Source: Methanosarcinales archaeon (GTDB lineage: Archaea; Halobacteriota; Syntropharchaeia; Alkanophagales; Methanospirareceae). Taken from it: 9,231 nt of DNA. A program made the position numbers and the translations under genes. Every line of letters starts with the position of its first letter. Positions within the stretch are counted from its first letter, which is position 1. The stretch covers positions 1 through 9,231 of the forward strand of contig JAUXGS010000023.1 of NCBI GenBank assembly GCA_030621945.1. The letters are read 5' to 3'. The notes beneath the pieces were generated by a model. The model was not told the origin of the DNA, ran no database searches, and worked only from the letters and a program-made list of their open reading frames with translations. This document shows, piece after piece, positions 1 to 5,885 of this stretch.

Positions 1-129
1 AAGGTTTTATTTTCAGAATGGTTTCACACTCATCCGTTTTCATTCCCCTTAGGTCGAGGGAAGACATGGAGAGTAGCGGATCCTTGGCAGGTTCTTGATA
101 AGGAGGATGAGTGGAATGAGAAAGGTTGA
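1..129 (+). CDS. possible C-terminal fragment of an upstream gene (partial at left edge)
   Basis: Frame 1 is open from the first base to a TGA at 127-129 and gives 42 residues, cut by the window edge. The peptide is hydrophilic, has four Trp and ends in an acidic/basic tail (around DKEDEWNEKG). It resembles no family I recognise. It reads in the same direction as the transporter that follows, whose start is 54 bases downstream. The other two forward frames close earlier (frame 2 near base 51, frame 3 near base 110). An open stretch of 42 codons can occur by chance, so this call rests only on the open frame and its non-repetitive composition. Confidence 0.3.
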   Translation, partial: KVLFSEWFHTHPFSFPLGRGKTWRVADPWQVLDKEDEWNEKG

Positions 130-132
130 ATA

Positions 133-149
133 TAGAAAAGCTTTTTCTA
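133..149. repeat. short inverted repeat upstream of the transporter gene
   Basis: TAGAAAA (133-139) and TTTTCTA (143-149) form 7-bp arms around a 3-base centre. The repeat lies 35 bases before the transporter start, between an AT-rich TATA-like stretch (about 128-134) and the GGAGAGG at 164-170. The position would suit an operator, but arms of this size in AT-rich DNA are common, and no known operator is matched. Confidence 0.25.
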
Positions 150-183
150 CATAGTGTAGCATAGGAGAGGGCTTATCGAGGCG

Positions 184-1584
184 ATGATGATACTTTTGAT
201 AATTATACCCCAGATTCTCACAACAGTAGATGATATTGTCTGGGGTCCTTTTATGGTGGTCCTGCTCATCGGGACCGGTATATTCCTTACTTTCAGGTTA
301 AGGGGACTTCAGGCACGTAAACTGGTGTATGCCATCCGACTCATAATCAAACATAAAGAAGAGGGCAAGGGGGACATATCGCCATTTCGTGCTTTGATGA
401 CTACACTATCGGGTACCATCGGCACAGGCAACATCGCAGGCGTTGCCACGGCAATCTCGCTTGGCGGACCAGGAGCGCTTTTCTGGATGTGGCTGACCGC
501 CATAGTGGGCATGGCAACAAAGTTCGTGGAATGTACACTTGCCCTCCATTTCAGGGAAGAACTGCCTGACGGTACCATGATAGGCGGCCCGTTCTATTAT
601 CTTGAGCGTGGGTTGAAACATCCGCGATTGGGGTTGGTATTGGGAATGGCATTTGCCACCTTTGGCATCTTTTCTTCCTTTGGTATAGGCAATATGGCCC
701 AAGCTAACTCTGTATCTCTTGCATTAAATGAGACGTTCCATATTCCCGGGATTGCCACTGGCTTACTACTGGCATTGATGGTCGGGCTTGTTATTATTGG
801 CGGAATTAAGAGACTTGGACATGTAGCCGGAAGTCTGGTGCCTTTCATGGCAACGCTTTACATTTCCGCAGCCATGGTTGTTTTGATACTGAACTTCGAA
901 GAGGTACCAGGGGCTTTTTTGCTGATAATCGAGAGTGCCTTATCAGGTCAAGCAGCAGTCGGCGGATTTGCAGGGGCTACCGTGGCTCATGCCATGCGGT
1001 TTGGCATCGCCAGAGGGGTCTTCTCCAATGAAGCAGGTCTGGGCAGCGCCCCTATGGCACATGCCACTGCAAAGACACCACACAGCGTCCGGCAGGGATT
1101 GATTGCCATGCTTGGGCCGTTCATTGATACCATCGTGGTCTGTTCCATGACGGGTCTGGTCATTGTATCCACAGGAGCGTGGGAAACCGGCAAGACCAGT
1201 ACCCCGCTGAGCATCCATGCATTCAACTCACAGATAGGATATGCTGGAGATTTGGTGATAACTTTCGGAATGGTGCTGTTTGCCTTTACCACCATACTGA
1301 CATGGTCATTCTATGGCAAGCAGTGCCTCTCATACTTTGTGAAAAAAGTGTCAGAAGATGCCGGAATCTACAGGTTCTTCCTCAGGGTATATTATTCTGT
1401 ATTCCTGGTGGGGATCGTCATAGGCGCCGGTGTGGTGGACCTTCCAAAAGCGGCTATCTATCTTGTGGATATCTGGCTGTTCTCTGATATTACCAATGCT
1501 CTGATGGCCATTCCCAACTTGGTAGGGTTACTTCTGTTGAGCAAGATCGTGGTGGCTCTGTTTACGGATTATTTCAAGTCCTGA
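184..1584 (+). CDS. AGCS-family sodium:alanine/glycine symporter
   Basis: This is a secondary transporter of the alanine-or-glycine:cation symporter family. It imports small neutral amino acids across the cytoplasmic membrane with Na+ (or H+). The 466 residues match the usual family length (about 440-490), and hydrophobic segments cover most of the chain, about ten to eleven helices. The glycine-rich family block GTIGTGNIAGVATAI is at residues 77-91, followed by SLGGPGALFWMW. A second hallmark, RGVFSNEAGLGSAP, is at 277-290. Both lie in the ligand/ion-binding core of LeuT-fold members. The start is one of two adjacent ATGs; GAGG at 178-181 is better spaced for the second (187), and GGAGAGG at 164-170 could serve either. 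The family occurs in bacteria and in some archaea such as Methanococcus, so transfer is possible but not shown. Alanine versus glycine preference cannot be read from the sequence. The next gene starts 103 bases downstream. Confidence 0.93.
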   Translation: MMILLIIIPQILTTVDDIVWGPFMVVLLIGTGIFLTFRLRGLQARKLVYAIRLIIKHKEEGKGDISPFRALMTTLSGTIGTGNIAGVATAISLGGPGALFWMWLTAIVGMATKFVECTLALHFREELPDGTMIGGPFYYLERGLKHPRLGLVLGMAFATFGIFSSFGIGNMAQANSVSLALNETFHIPGIATGLLLALMVGLVIIGGIKRLGHVAGSLVPFMATLYISAAMVVLILNFEEVPGAFLLIIESALSGQAAVGGFAGATVAHAMRFGIARGVFSNEAGLGSAPMAHATAKTPHSVRQGLIAMLGPFIDTIVVCSMTGLVIVSTGAWETGKTSTPLSIHAFNSQIGYAGDLVITFGMVLFAFTTILTWSFYGKQCLSYFVKKVSEDAGIYRFFLRVYYSVFLVGIVIGAGVVDLPKAAIYLVDIWLFSDITNALMAIPNLVGLLLLSKIVVALFTDYFKS

Positions 1585-1687
1585 TAACACAGATATAGAT
1601 TGTGGAAAACAGCACCAAAACCGTTATAGCTTCGCTCATTTATCTGTGAAGTAAAACTAATCTCTTAGCAGGCCCAACCTATACCTG

Positions 1688-2314
1688 ATGACGGAAGAAA
1701 CGGAATCATGGTTCGGAAAGGAATGGATAGACAACGATGCCAAAGCACTTGGTGTCTACGTAGCGTTGCTGATATTACGATTTCGGGTGAGATACAGGAC
1801 TGATATCCCTGTTCTGTGTAGAGAAGAGAGCTTAATGGAATCACGATTGAAACCCTACCTTGCTCTTTTCCTGAACGATGAGCAGGAGGAGCTGAAGGAA
1901 GCGGTGGACACAGGAAAAGGGTTCCTTAAAGCGTTAGTTGCGCATACATCGCTCCCTGAATATGAAGATGTCCTGGATAGCATTGAACTGGATTTTTATG
2001 AAATGTTCAAAGAAGCTTACCTGAGACACGTTAACAGAGAAGCAATGGCGGTGAAACTATCAGATTCCGATGTTGCACCATTTATCAAAACATTTCTGAG
2101 TGATGTAGCCTCAAACAGATTTTCTAAGGGGAAAATTACTACTGCTGGCAGTTCCATCTTACTGACACCGTTTGGCGATTTTATAGATTTTTACGGCTTA
2201 TCGGAAGATGATGTGCGTAGATTCCTGGAAATCTTGAGAGAATCTGGAATAATGTTTTTGGATATTGTTCCCGCTCCCGTTCTTGAGCAGGACTTCATCG
2301 AAAGTTTATCGTAG
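1688..2314 (+). CDS. hypothetical protein, 208 residues, family not recognised
   Basis: I do not recognise this protein. It is soluble-looking: no signal peptide, no transmembrane segment, no Cys/His metal cluster and no nucleotide-binding loop. It is rich in Glu, Asp and Leu with long probable helices, for example about 45-85 (acidic, with EEELKEA-like spacing) and 100-125. A more hydrophobic, Gly/Ser/Thr-containing part follows at about 145-170 (KITTAGSSILLTPFGDFIDFYG), then another helix, SEDDVRRFLEILRESG. The start is the first ATG. No Shine-Dalgarno is visible in front of it (CCTATACCTGATG), so leaderless or weakly initiated translation is likely. It is 103 bases after the symporter and about 100 before aroD on the same strand, with separate-looking promoters. 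Context gives no functional hint. The sustained open frame and protein-like composition argue that it is a real gene. Confidence 0.75.
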   Translation: MTEETESWFGKEWIDNDAKALGVYVALLILRFRVRYRTDIPVLCREESLMESRLKPYLALFLNDEQEELKEAVDTGKGFLKALVAHTSLPEYEDVLDSIELDFYEMFKEAYLRHVNREAMAVKLSDSDVAPFIKTFLSDVASNRFSKGKITTAGSSILLTPFGDFIDFYGLSEDDVRRFLEILRESGIMFLDIVPAPVLEQDFIESLS

Positions 2315-2346
2315 AGGAGGAGTGGTTTCCTCCAAAGGGACATTGC

Positions 2347-2354
2347 TTTATAAA
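2347..2354 (+). promoter_or_regulatory. TATA-like box 1 upstream of aroD
   Basis: TTTATAAA matches the archaeal TATA consensus. With the usual spacing of about 26 bases, transcription would begin near 2377 and leave a short leader before either candidate aroD start. The motif is a palindrome, so direction is inferred only from the gene downstream. Confidence 0.4.
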
Positions 2355-2368
2355 TTCTTTGCCCTCAA

Positions 2369-2376
2369 TTTATAAA
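2369..2376 (+). promoter_or_regulatory. TATA-like box 2 upstream of aroD
   Basis: This is a second TTTATAAA, 22 bases after the first. Transcription from it would start near 2399, downstream of the GTG at 2391 and just upstream of the ATG at 2415. If this box is the one used, the aroD start must be the ATG. Confidence 0.4.
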
Positions 2377-2414
2377 CTACAATTTTCAGCGTGTGTGTTT
2401 TATCAAAAGAAGAA

Positions 2415-3146
2415 ATGAAGAAGCAAGAATTATTGGGAGGAGCACCGGTTATCGTGGGTGTAATGAAAAATTTGTCTATTCGTAATGCGCAGCGTGCGAA
2501 AGAAAGTGGTGCGGATGTGATAGAGTTGAGAATAGACCTGCTGAAAGACGAAGAAAGGCGCATAGAAAAGGTGAAAGAATTTGTTTCGATGCTAACCATG
2601 CCTGTGGTAATAACGAACAGGAAGAAAGAAGAGGGTGGCTCGTTCACAGGTACTGAAGAAGAAAGGATTGCAATGCTCAGTAGCATTCTCGACACTGCTG
2701 AGGTAGACGCGGTGGACCTCGAATTCTCTTCGCGTACCGCGGGAAAAACGGCAGTGATAGAAAAGGCAAAACGCCTTCATATACCCGTTATTTTTTCATT
2801 CCACGATTTCAATGGTATGCCAAGTCGCTCTGAGCTATTGATGATCATTGCACGTATGTACGAAGAGGGCGGAAGCATTGCAAAGATCGCCGTAACGCCA
2901 CATACACTAAGCGATGCGTTGCTCCTACTTGACCTAACGCATGAGCTATCGCGTGAAGGGAAGCTGTTAGCAACTATTGGGATGGGACCCGTGGGAAGAC
3001 ATCTGCGCATAGTAGCACCCCTGTACGGATCTGTGCTGACGTATGGGTTTTTAGAAGGCGAGGAAGAAGTGGCTCCAGGTCAATTCAGCGTGAAAGAGTT
3101 AAGGAGCATGCTGGACAGATTAAGCGTCAAACAATCCTCTTCTTGA
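2415..3146 (+). CDS. aroD: type I 3-dehydroquinate dehydratase
   Basis: This cytoplasmic enzyme of the shikimate pathway converts 3-dehydroquinate to 3-dehydroshikimate through a Schiff base (class I, TIM barrel). Numbered from the ATG, the protein has 243 residues, normal for the family. Visible active-site elements in order are VIELRIDLL (Glu and Arg near the N terminus), the R-x3-E-GG strand (NRKKEEGG), the catalytic His in FSFHDF (His130), the Schiff-base Lys in IAKIAVTP (Lys157), the substrate-binding Arg in GRHLRI, and the C-terminal PGQ loop. The frame also opens at a GTG at 2391, which would add eight residues. I prefer the ATG because it precedes the conserved region by a normal distance and fits the second TATA box. 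Neither start has a Shine-Dalgarno. Its last 20 bases overlap the end of the convergent TOPRIM gene. Confidence 0.94.
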   Translation: MKKQELLGGAPVIVGVMKNLSIRNAQRAKESGADVIELRIDLLKDEERRIEKVKEFVSMLTMPVVITNRKKEEGGSFTGTEEERIAMLSSILDTAEVDAVDLEFSSRTAGKTAVIEKAKRLHIPVIFSFHDFNGMPSRSELLMIIARMYEEGGSIAKIAVTPHTLSDALLLLDLTHELSREGKLLATIGMGPVGRHLRIVAPLYGSVLTYGFLEGEEEVAPGQFSVKELRSMLDRLSVKQSSS

Positions 3147-3531
3147 GTGAGTTCACTGATTCTATGCATTTCATTCCCCGCAACCCTAATATCCTGCCTA
3201 TTCTACCTCTATACTGATTCTCAACCTTTATACCTGCGTGCTCCAACCGAGTACTCAATTTTTTGTTGAATTCCTTTCCAGCCCGGTCATAATCGGTTAG
3301 TATAGTGACCTTTTTATGTCTGCTGCTGAGATAATCAACGAACTCGGTATCAGGTTTTGAAGCGCACATTACAATCTCCTTTGTAATGCCCAGCTCTTCC
3401 AGCGCTTCCTTGTCATGAATGCCTTCAACGATAATAGCATCTACAAAATCCTCCAGCTCTTGGATCACGCGCTCTAACTCTTCATACGTTTCACAATCCA
3501 TCCTTTGCAGCGTTCTATCCGATTTGTTCAT
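3127..3531 (-). CDS. small TOPRIM-domain protein (UPF0292-like)
   Basis: This is a 134-residue stand-alone TOPRIM domain, the metal-binding fold shared by topoisomerases, DnaG primase, OLD nucleases and RNase M5. The two hallmark motifs are present: IIVEGIHDKEAL with Glu36, and ILTDYDRAGKE with Asp80 and Asp82 (DxD). Both would bind Mg2+. The C-terminal part is basic (RGRIGRI, LKKRIV), which fits nucleic-acid contact. Size and motif order resemble the archaeal UPF0292 family, whose function is not established as far as I know. The start ATG follows AGGA closely. The gene lies 17 bases after the stop of the dCMP deaminase gene on the same strand, so the two are probably co-transcribed. A nucleic-acid processing role is inference from the fold. 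Confidence 0.88.
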   Translation of the reverse strand: MNKSDRTLQRMDCETYEELERVIQELEDFVDAIIVEGIHDKEALEELGITKEIVMCASKPDTEFVDYLSSRHKKVTILTDYDRAGKEFNKKLSTRLEHAGIKVENQYRGRIGRILGLRGMKCIESVNSLKKRIV

Positions 3532-3548
3532 ATTCCTACTGCACTGAG

Positions 3549-4007
3549 CTAAATAAAGGTAAGCGTTATACCAGCTTTCTCCAAATACTCCAACCCTTCT
3601 CTATCGCTATATTCCCCTGAGATCACTACGCGCTTTATCCCTGCATTTATTATCAGCTTCGCACAGATCTTGCACGGAAACGCGTTTACGTAAAGCGTAG
3701 CGCCTTCTGCATCTCTACCCGCTTGTAACAGCGCATTTTGCTCTGCATGCACGCCCACGCACTCTTCATGCCTCTCACCCGAGGCGATATTCATTTTATC
3801 TCGCCTGCATCCGACATCGAGACAGTGTGGAAATCCTCTCGGAGCGCCGTTATACCCGGTTGATATTATCACGTCATTTTTAACTACTAATGCGCCTATC
3901 TGCCTTCTCAAGCACGTGGAACGCGTCGAAACGTCGTTAACGATATTCATCCAGTATTCGTCCCAGGGTATCCTTTCTGGTTCTTCCTTTTCTTCACTAA
4001 GCGTCAT
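3549..4007 (-). CDS. deoxycytidylate (dCMP) deaminase family protein
   Basis: This is a zinc-dependent deaminase of the cytidine/deoxycytidylate deaminase superfamily, most likely converting dCMP to dUMP for thymidylate synthesis in the cytoplasm. The catalytic zinc site is complete: HAE at residues 87-89 (His ligand and proton-shuttle Glu) and PCKIC at 111-115 (Cys112, Cys115). The block TCLRRQIGALVV followed by GYNGAPRG (residues 51-58) is typical of dCMP deaminases rather than tRNA adenosine deaminase TadA. Extra Cys62, Cys67, His80 and Cys83 could hold a second, structural zinc, as in some dCMP deaminases. At 152 residues the length is normal. The start ATG is supported by GGTGA on the minus strand at 4018-4014, six bases upstream. 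It heads a two-gene unit with the TOPRIM protein. The substrate (dCMP, rather than a ComEB-type role) is inferred from family resemblance. Confidence 0.9.
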   Translation of the reverse strand: MTLSEEKEEPERIPWDEYWMNIVNDVSTRSTCLRRQIGALVVKNDVIISTGYNGAPRGFPHCLDVGCRRDKMNIASGERHEECVGVHAEQNALLQAGRDAEGATLYVNAFPCKICAKLIINAGIKRVVISGEYSDREGLEYLEKAGITLTFI

Positions 4008-4114
4008 AATGGCTCACCGTTCTTGAGCAAGGGGGATTACTTATCCTTATCCTTAATTCTAAAAAAGGAAACGTTAATAAAGCATATAATCCAAGGAGTG
4101 CACGGAGTAAAACA

Positions 4115-4156
4115 ATGTTTGTAAGATTTCTTCATGCGTGGGGGTCCGAAAATTGA
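4115..4156 (+). other. 13-codon leader reading frame or displaced start of the coiled-coil gene
   Basis: An ATG at 4115 has the best ribosome binding site in this gap, GGAG at 4104-4107 with seven bases of spacing. A TATA-like CATATAAT at about 4083-4090 would place the transcript start just upstream of it. The frame encodes MFVRFLHAWGSEN and stops at 4154-4156, overlapping the GTG start of the next gene (4138) in another frame. It may be a translated leader, or the true N terminus of the next protein disrupted at the five-G run 4140-4144. Confidence 0.35.
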
Positions 4157-4491
4157 TTGCATGGATCATAGCTCTCATTCTCTTTACATGCTTGCTGATG
4201 GCACTAGCTAAATTAGCGCGCTTTTCTAAAGAGCTAAAGGCTTTGAACGATCGCTATGAAGCGGTATTGCACGAAGCAAAGACAAGGAGCAGTTTCGCTG
4301 AAGAAGCCTGGAAAGAGGTAGAGAAGTGGAAAAAGCGTTATTTAGCCGAAAAAACAGCAAAAGAAGAGAAAGAGAAAGAGGCAGAAAAGTTGAGAAAGCG
4401 CTATTGGGAAGAAGTCCATGAAGACTCAGATTCGTATAAGACGCAAACCAGGAAAGAAGAAGAGTCCTGGGGTGATAAAGAGCCTTACTAA
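4138..4491 (+). CDS. small membrane-anchored coiled-coil protein, function unknown
   Basis: The 117-residue protein begins with a basic residue pair (VRK) and one hydrophobic helix at about residues 6-27 (LIAWIIALILFTCLLMALAK). A long Lys/Glu/Ala-rich helix with coiled-coil spacing follows at about 28-92, then a polar tail rich in Ser, Glu and Lys. It looks like a single-pass signal-anchor protein with a charged rod; which side of the membrane the rod faces is not clear. No enzymatic motif is present. The reading frame starts at a GTG without a Shine-Dalgarno, while a well-placed ATG 23 bases upstream lies in another frame. Its stop is only 18 bases from the end of convergent aIF2-gamma. Low-complexity charged sequence makes remote similarity hard to judge. 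Confidence 0.65.
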   Translation: MGVRKLIAWIIALILFTCLLMALAKLARFSKELKALNDRYEAVLHEAKTRSSFAEEAWKEVEKWKKRYLAEKTAKEEKEKEAEKLRKRYWEEVHEDSDSYKTQTRKEEESWGDKEPY

Positions 4492-4509
4492 ATCAATTCT
4501 GAGAACCGT

Positions 4510-5718
4510 TCACGATATAACGCCCGCACCGATCAAATGCCATCGCTCTCTTATCTTTCGCCCGATCGCCACGCGGGAGCCTTTTTCTGCACATATCGGT
4601 CTGCTCAGTTTTACATCAATGGTCTTCTTCGTCACCCTCTTCACTTCGCCCATCGTAATTGTGGTTCCCGCACTTAACATGATATACTCGCCCACTTTTA
4701 TCGCGGGGACATCCACTGCCTTTGTTACACCAACAGCACGTTTGAATAGCTGAAATTCTATCGTAAGTTTATCCCATGTTGGAGGCAACGAGCCAAGCTT
4801 TCCTGCACATTGCCCCACTAAAGAATCCTCTTTCGTCATGCTCGGGTCCAATTTCGTGCCAATGCCCAGGAGTCCACCAGGAGTCACCTCTTTTACCTGC
4901 GCCCCACCCACCATTATGGAGGTTATCTCCGTCTCTATGGGTGCCCATTTTGCCATGCCTCCTGTTGTCACCATCATTCCGGGTCTTATCTCTAACCTAT
5001 CACCTTCTTTCAGCCTTCCCTTGAATAGAGAACCACCGATTACCCCCCCTTTCAAATCCCGTATAGGCGTCCCGGGTTTATTGATGTCGAATGAGCGTGC
5101 AATATGCATCCTCGCTGTTTCATCAGAGGAACGTTTCGGTGTGGGGATTGTTCTCTCTAAGCTCTGTATCAATACATCCATATTAGCAGACTGCTGTGCA
5201 GAGATAGGCACAATAGGCGAATCTTCCGCAATTGTACCCTTAACAAACTCTTTTATCTGCGAATAATGCTCTATCGCTTCCTCTCTCGAAACAAGGTCTA
5301 TTTTGTTCTGCGCGATCACGATTTTATCTATGCCCACTATGCTCAATGCCATCAAATGCTCTTCCGTCTGCGGCTGTGGGCATGGCTCGGAAGCCGCAAT
5401 AAGCAGAACAGCACCATCCATTATCGCCGCACCGCTGAGCATCGTTGCCATTAACGCTTCGTGCCCCGGCGAGTCAACAAATGAAACCGTTCGCAACTCT
5501 TCAGTATTTGACCCACAATGCTTGCAGATTTCTTCTACAGTGTAACAATCCGGCTCCTTACAAACCGGGCATCTTCTGAAGGTAGCATCTGCATAGCCAA
5601 GTCTTATGGATATCCCTCTCTTTATCTCTTCGCTGTGCCTGTCCGCCCATTCGCCAGATAGAGCATTCACTAACGTAGTTTTCCCGTGATCTACGTGCCC
5701 TATCATCCCTATGTTCAC
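4510..5718 (-). CDS. eif2g: translation initiation factor aIF2, gamma subunit (GTPase)
   Basis: This is the GTP-binding core subunit of archaeal initiation factor 2, which brings initiator Met-tRNA to the small ribosomal subunit. Numbered from the GTG, the 402 residues carry all G motifs: G1 GHVDHGKT at 7-14, G2/switch I around [12 protein letters not shown] (34-44), G3 DSPGH at 82-86, G4 NKID at 138-141 and G5 SAQ at 173-175. The zinc-knuckle cysteines typical of a/eIF2-gamma, and absent from EF-Tu, are Cys50, Cys53, Cys65 and Cys68. Domains II and III follow from about residue 200 ([39 protein letters not shown]). The start is doubtful. The GTG corresponds to the conserved Val of the family's VNIG motif, has no Shine-Dalgarno, and in-frame codons upstream (KTKKPS) look coding but contain no start codon before the stop at 5784-5782. 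An ATG at 5767-5765 lies one frame away. Confidence 0.96.
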   Translation of the reverse strand: MNIGMIGHVDHGKTTLVNALSGEWADRHSEEIKRGISIRLGYADATFRRCPVCKEPDCYTVEEICKHCGSNTEELRTVSFVDSPGHEALMATMLSGAAIMDGAVLLIAASEPCPQPQTEEHLMALSIVGIDKIVIAQNKIDLVSREEAIEHYSQIKEFVKGTIAEDSPIVPISAQQSANMDVLIQSLERTIPTPKRSSDETARMHIARSFDINKPGTPIRDLKGGVIGGSLFKGRLKEGDRLEIRPGMMVTTGGMAKWAPIETEITSIMVGGAQVKEVTPGGLLGIGTKLDPSMTKEDSLVGQCAGKLGSLPPTWDKLTIEFQLFKRAVGVTKAVDVPAIKVGEYIMLSAGTTITMGEVKRVTKKTIDVKLSRPICAEKGSRVAIGRKIRERWHLIGAGVIS

Positions 5719-5824
5719 TGACGGCTTCTTCGTTTTGCTTACCCCCGCTCTTAATTTTACCGAGCATAAATCCGTTGCTCTCTAACCTTTTACCTTCTCT
5801 TTCTTTTTAGTTAATTAATAAGCA

Positions 5825-5869
5825 CTTTTAAAAGAATTTCTTTGGCAAAGCTTTCTTTTTAAAAGAAAG
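5825..5869. promoter_or_regulatory. divergent promoter region with paired palindromic boxes
   Basis: TTTTAAAAGAA occurs at 5826-5836 and again at 5857-5867, 31 bases apart. The second copy sits inside a larger inverted repeat, CTTTCTTTT (5851-5859) and AAAAGAAAG (5861-5869) around one T. A TATA role for the first copy would place transcription near 5856 and leave a leader of about 30 bases carrying the GGTGA of the dehydrogenase. The palindrome would then lie across the transcription start, as repressor sites often do. A TATA role for the second copy would give an almost leaderless transcript. The boxes are symmetric, so one could also serve aIF2-gamma on the other strand. Confidence 0.35.
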
Positions 5870-5885
5870 GTTTGTGGTGAGGAGA

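Noticed and set aside
1588..1648. Inverted repeat CACAGATA (1588-1595) and TATCTGTG (1641-1648) after the transporter gene
   Set aside because: Eight-base arms with a 45-base loop in a 100-base gap are not clearly above chance, and there is no terminator-like T tract.
2316..2333. GGAGGA/TCCTCC hairpin directly after the 208-residue gene, considered as a terminator
   Set aside because: The stem has only six pairs and is followed by AAAGGGA rather than a T run. Archaeal termination relies mainly on T-rich tracts, so I do not call it.
3090..3098. Val in place of the usual Ser in the SAPGQ loop of AroD as a catalytic defect
   Set aside because: This position also varies in characterised type I enzymes (the Staphylococcus enzyme lacks the Ser), while the catalytic His and Lys are present here.
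3127..3146. 20-bp tail-to-tail overlap of aroD and the TOPRIM gene as an antisense regulatory device
   Set aside because: Short convergent overlaps are common in compact archaeal genomes, and nothing else points to regulation.
4041..4056. Tandem TTATCC units in the dCMP deaminase/coiled-coil gap as a repeat array
   Set aside because: There are only two to three short units, with no sign of a CRISPR, origin or satellite structure.
4418..4753. Forward open frame of 111 residues starting inside the coiled-coil gene
   Set aside because: It runs antisense across the C-terminal coding part of aIF2-gamma, has no ribosome binding site and matches nothing, so it is a shadow frame.
5558..5767. Minus-strand open frame overlapping the start of aIF2-gamma, as a separate gene
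   Set aside because: Beyond the first few codons it is an out-of-frame reading of the conserved GTPase region. Its ATG is of interest only as a possible displaced start of aIF2-gamma.
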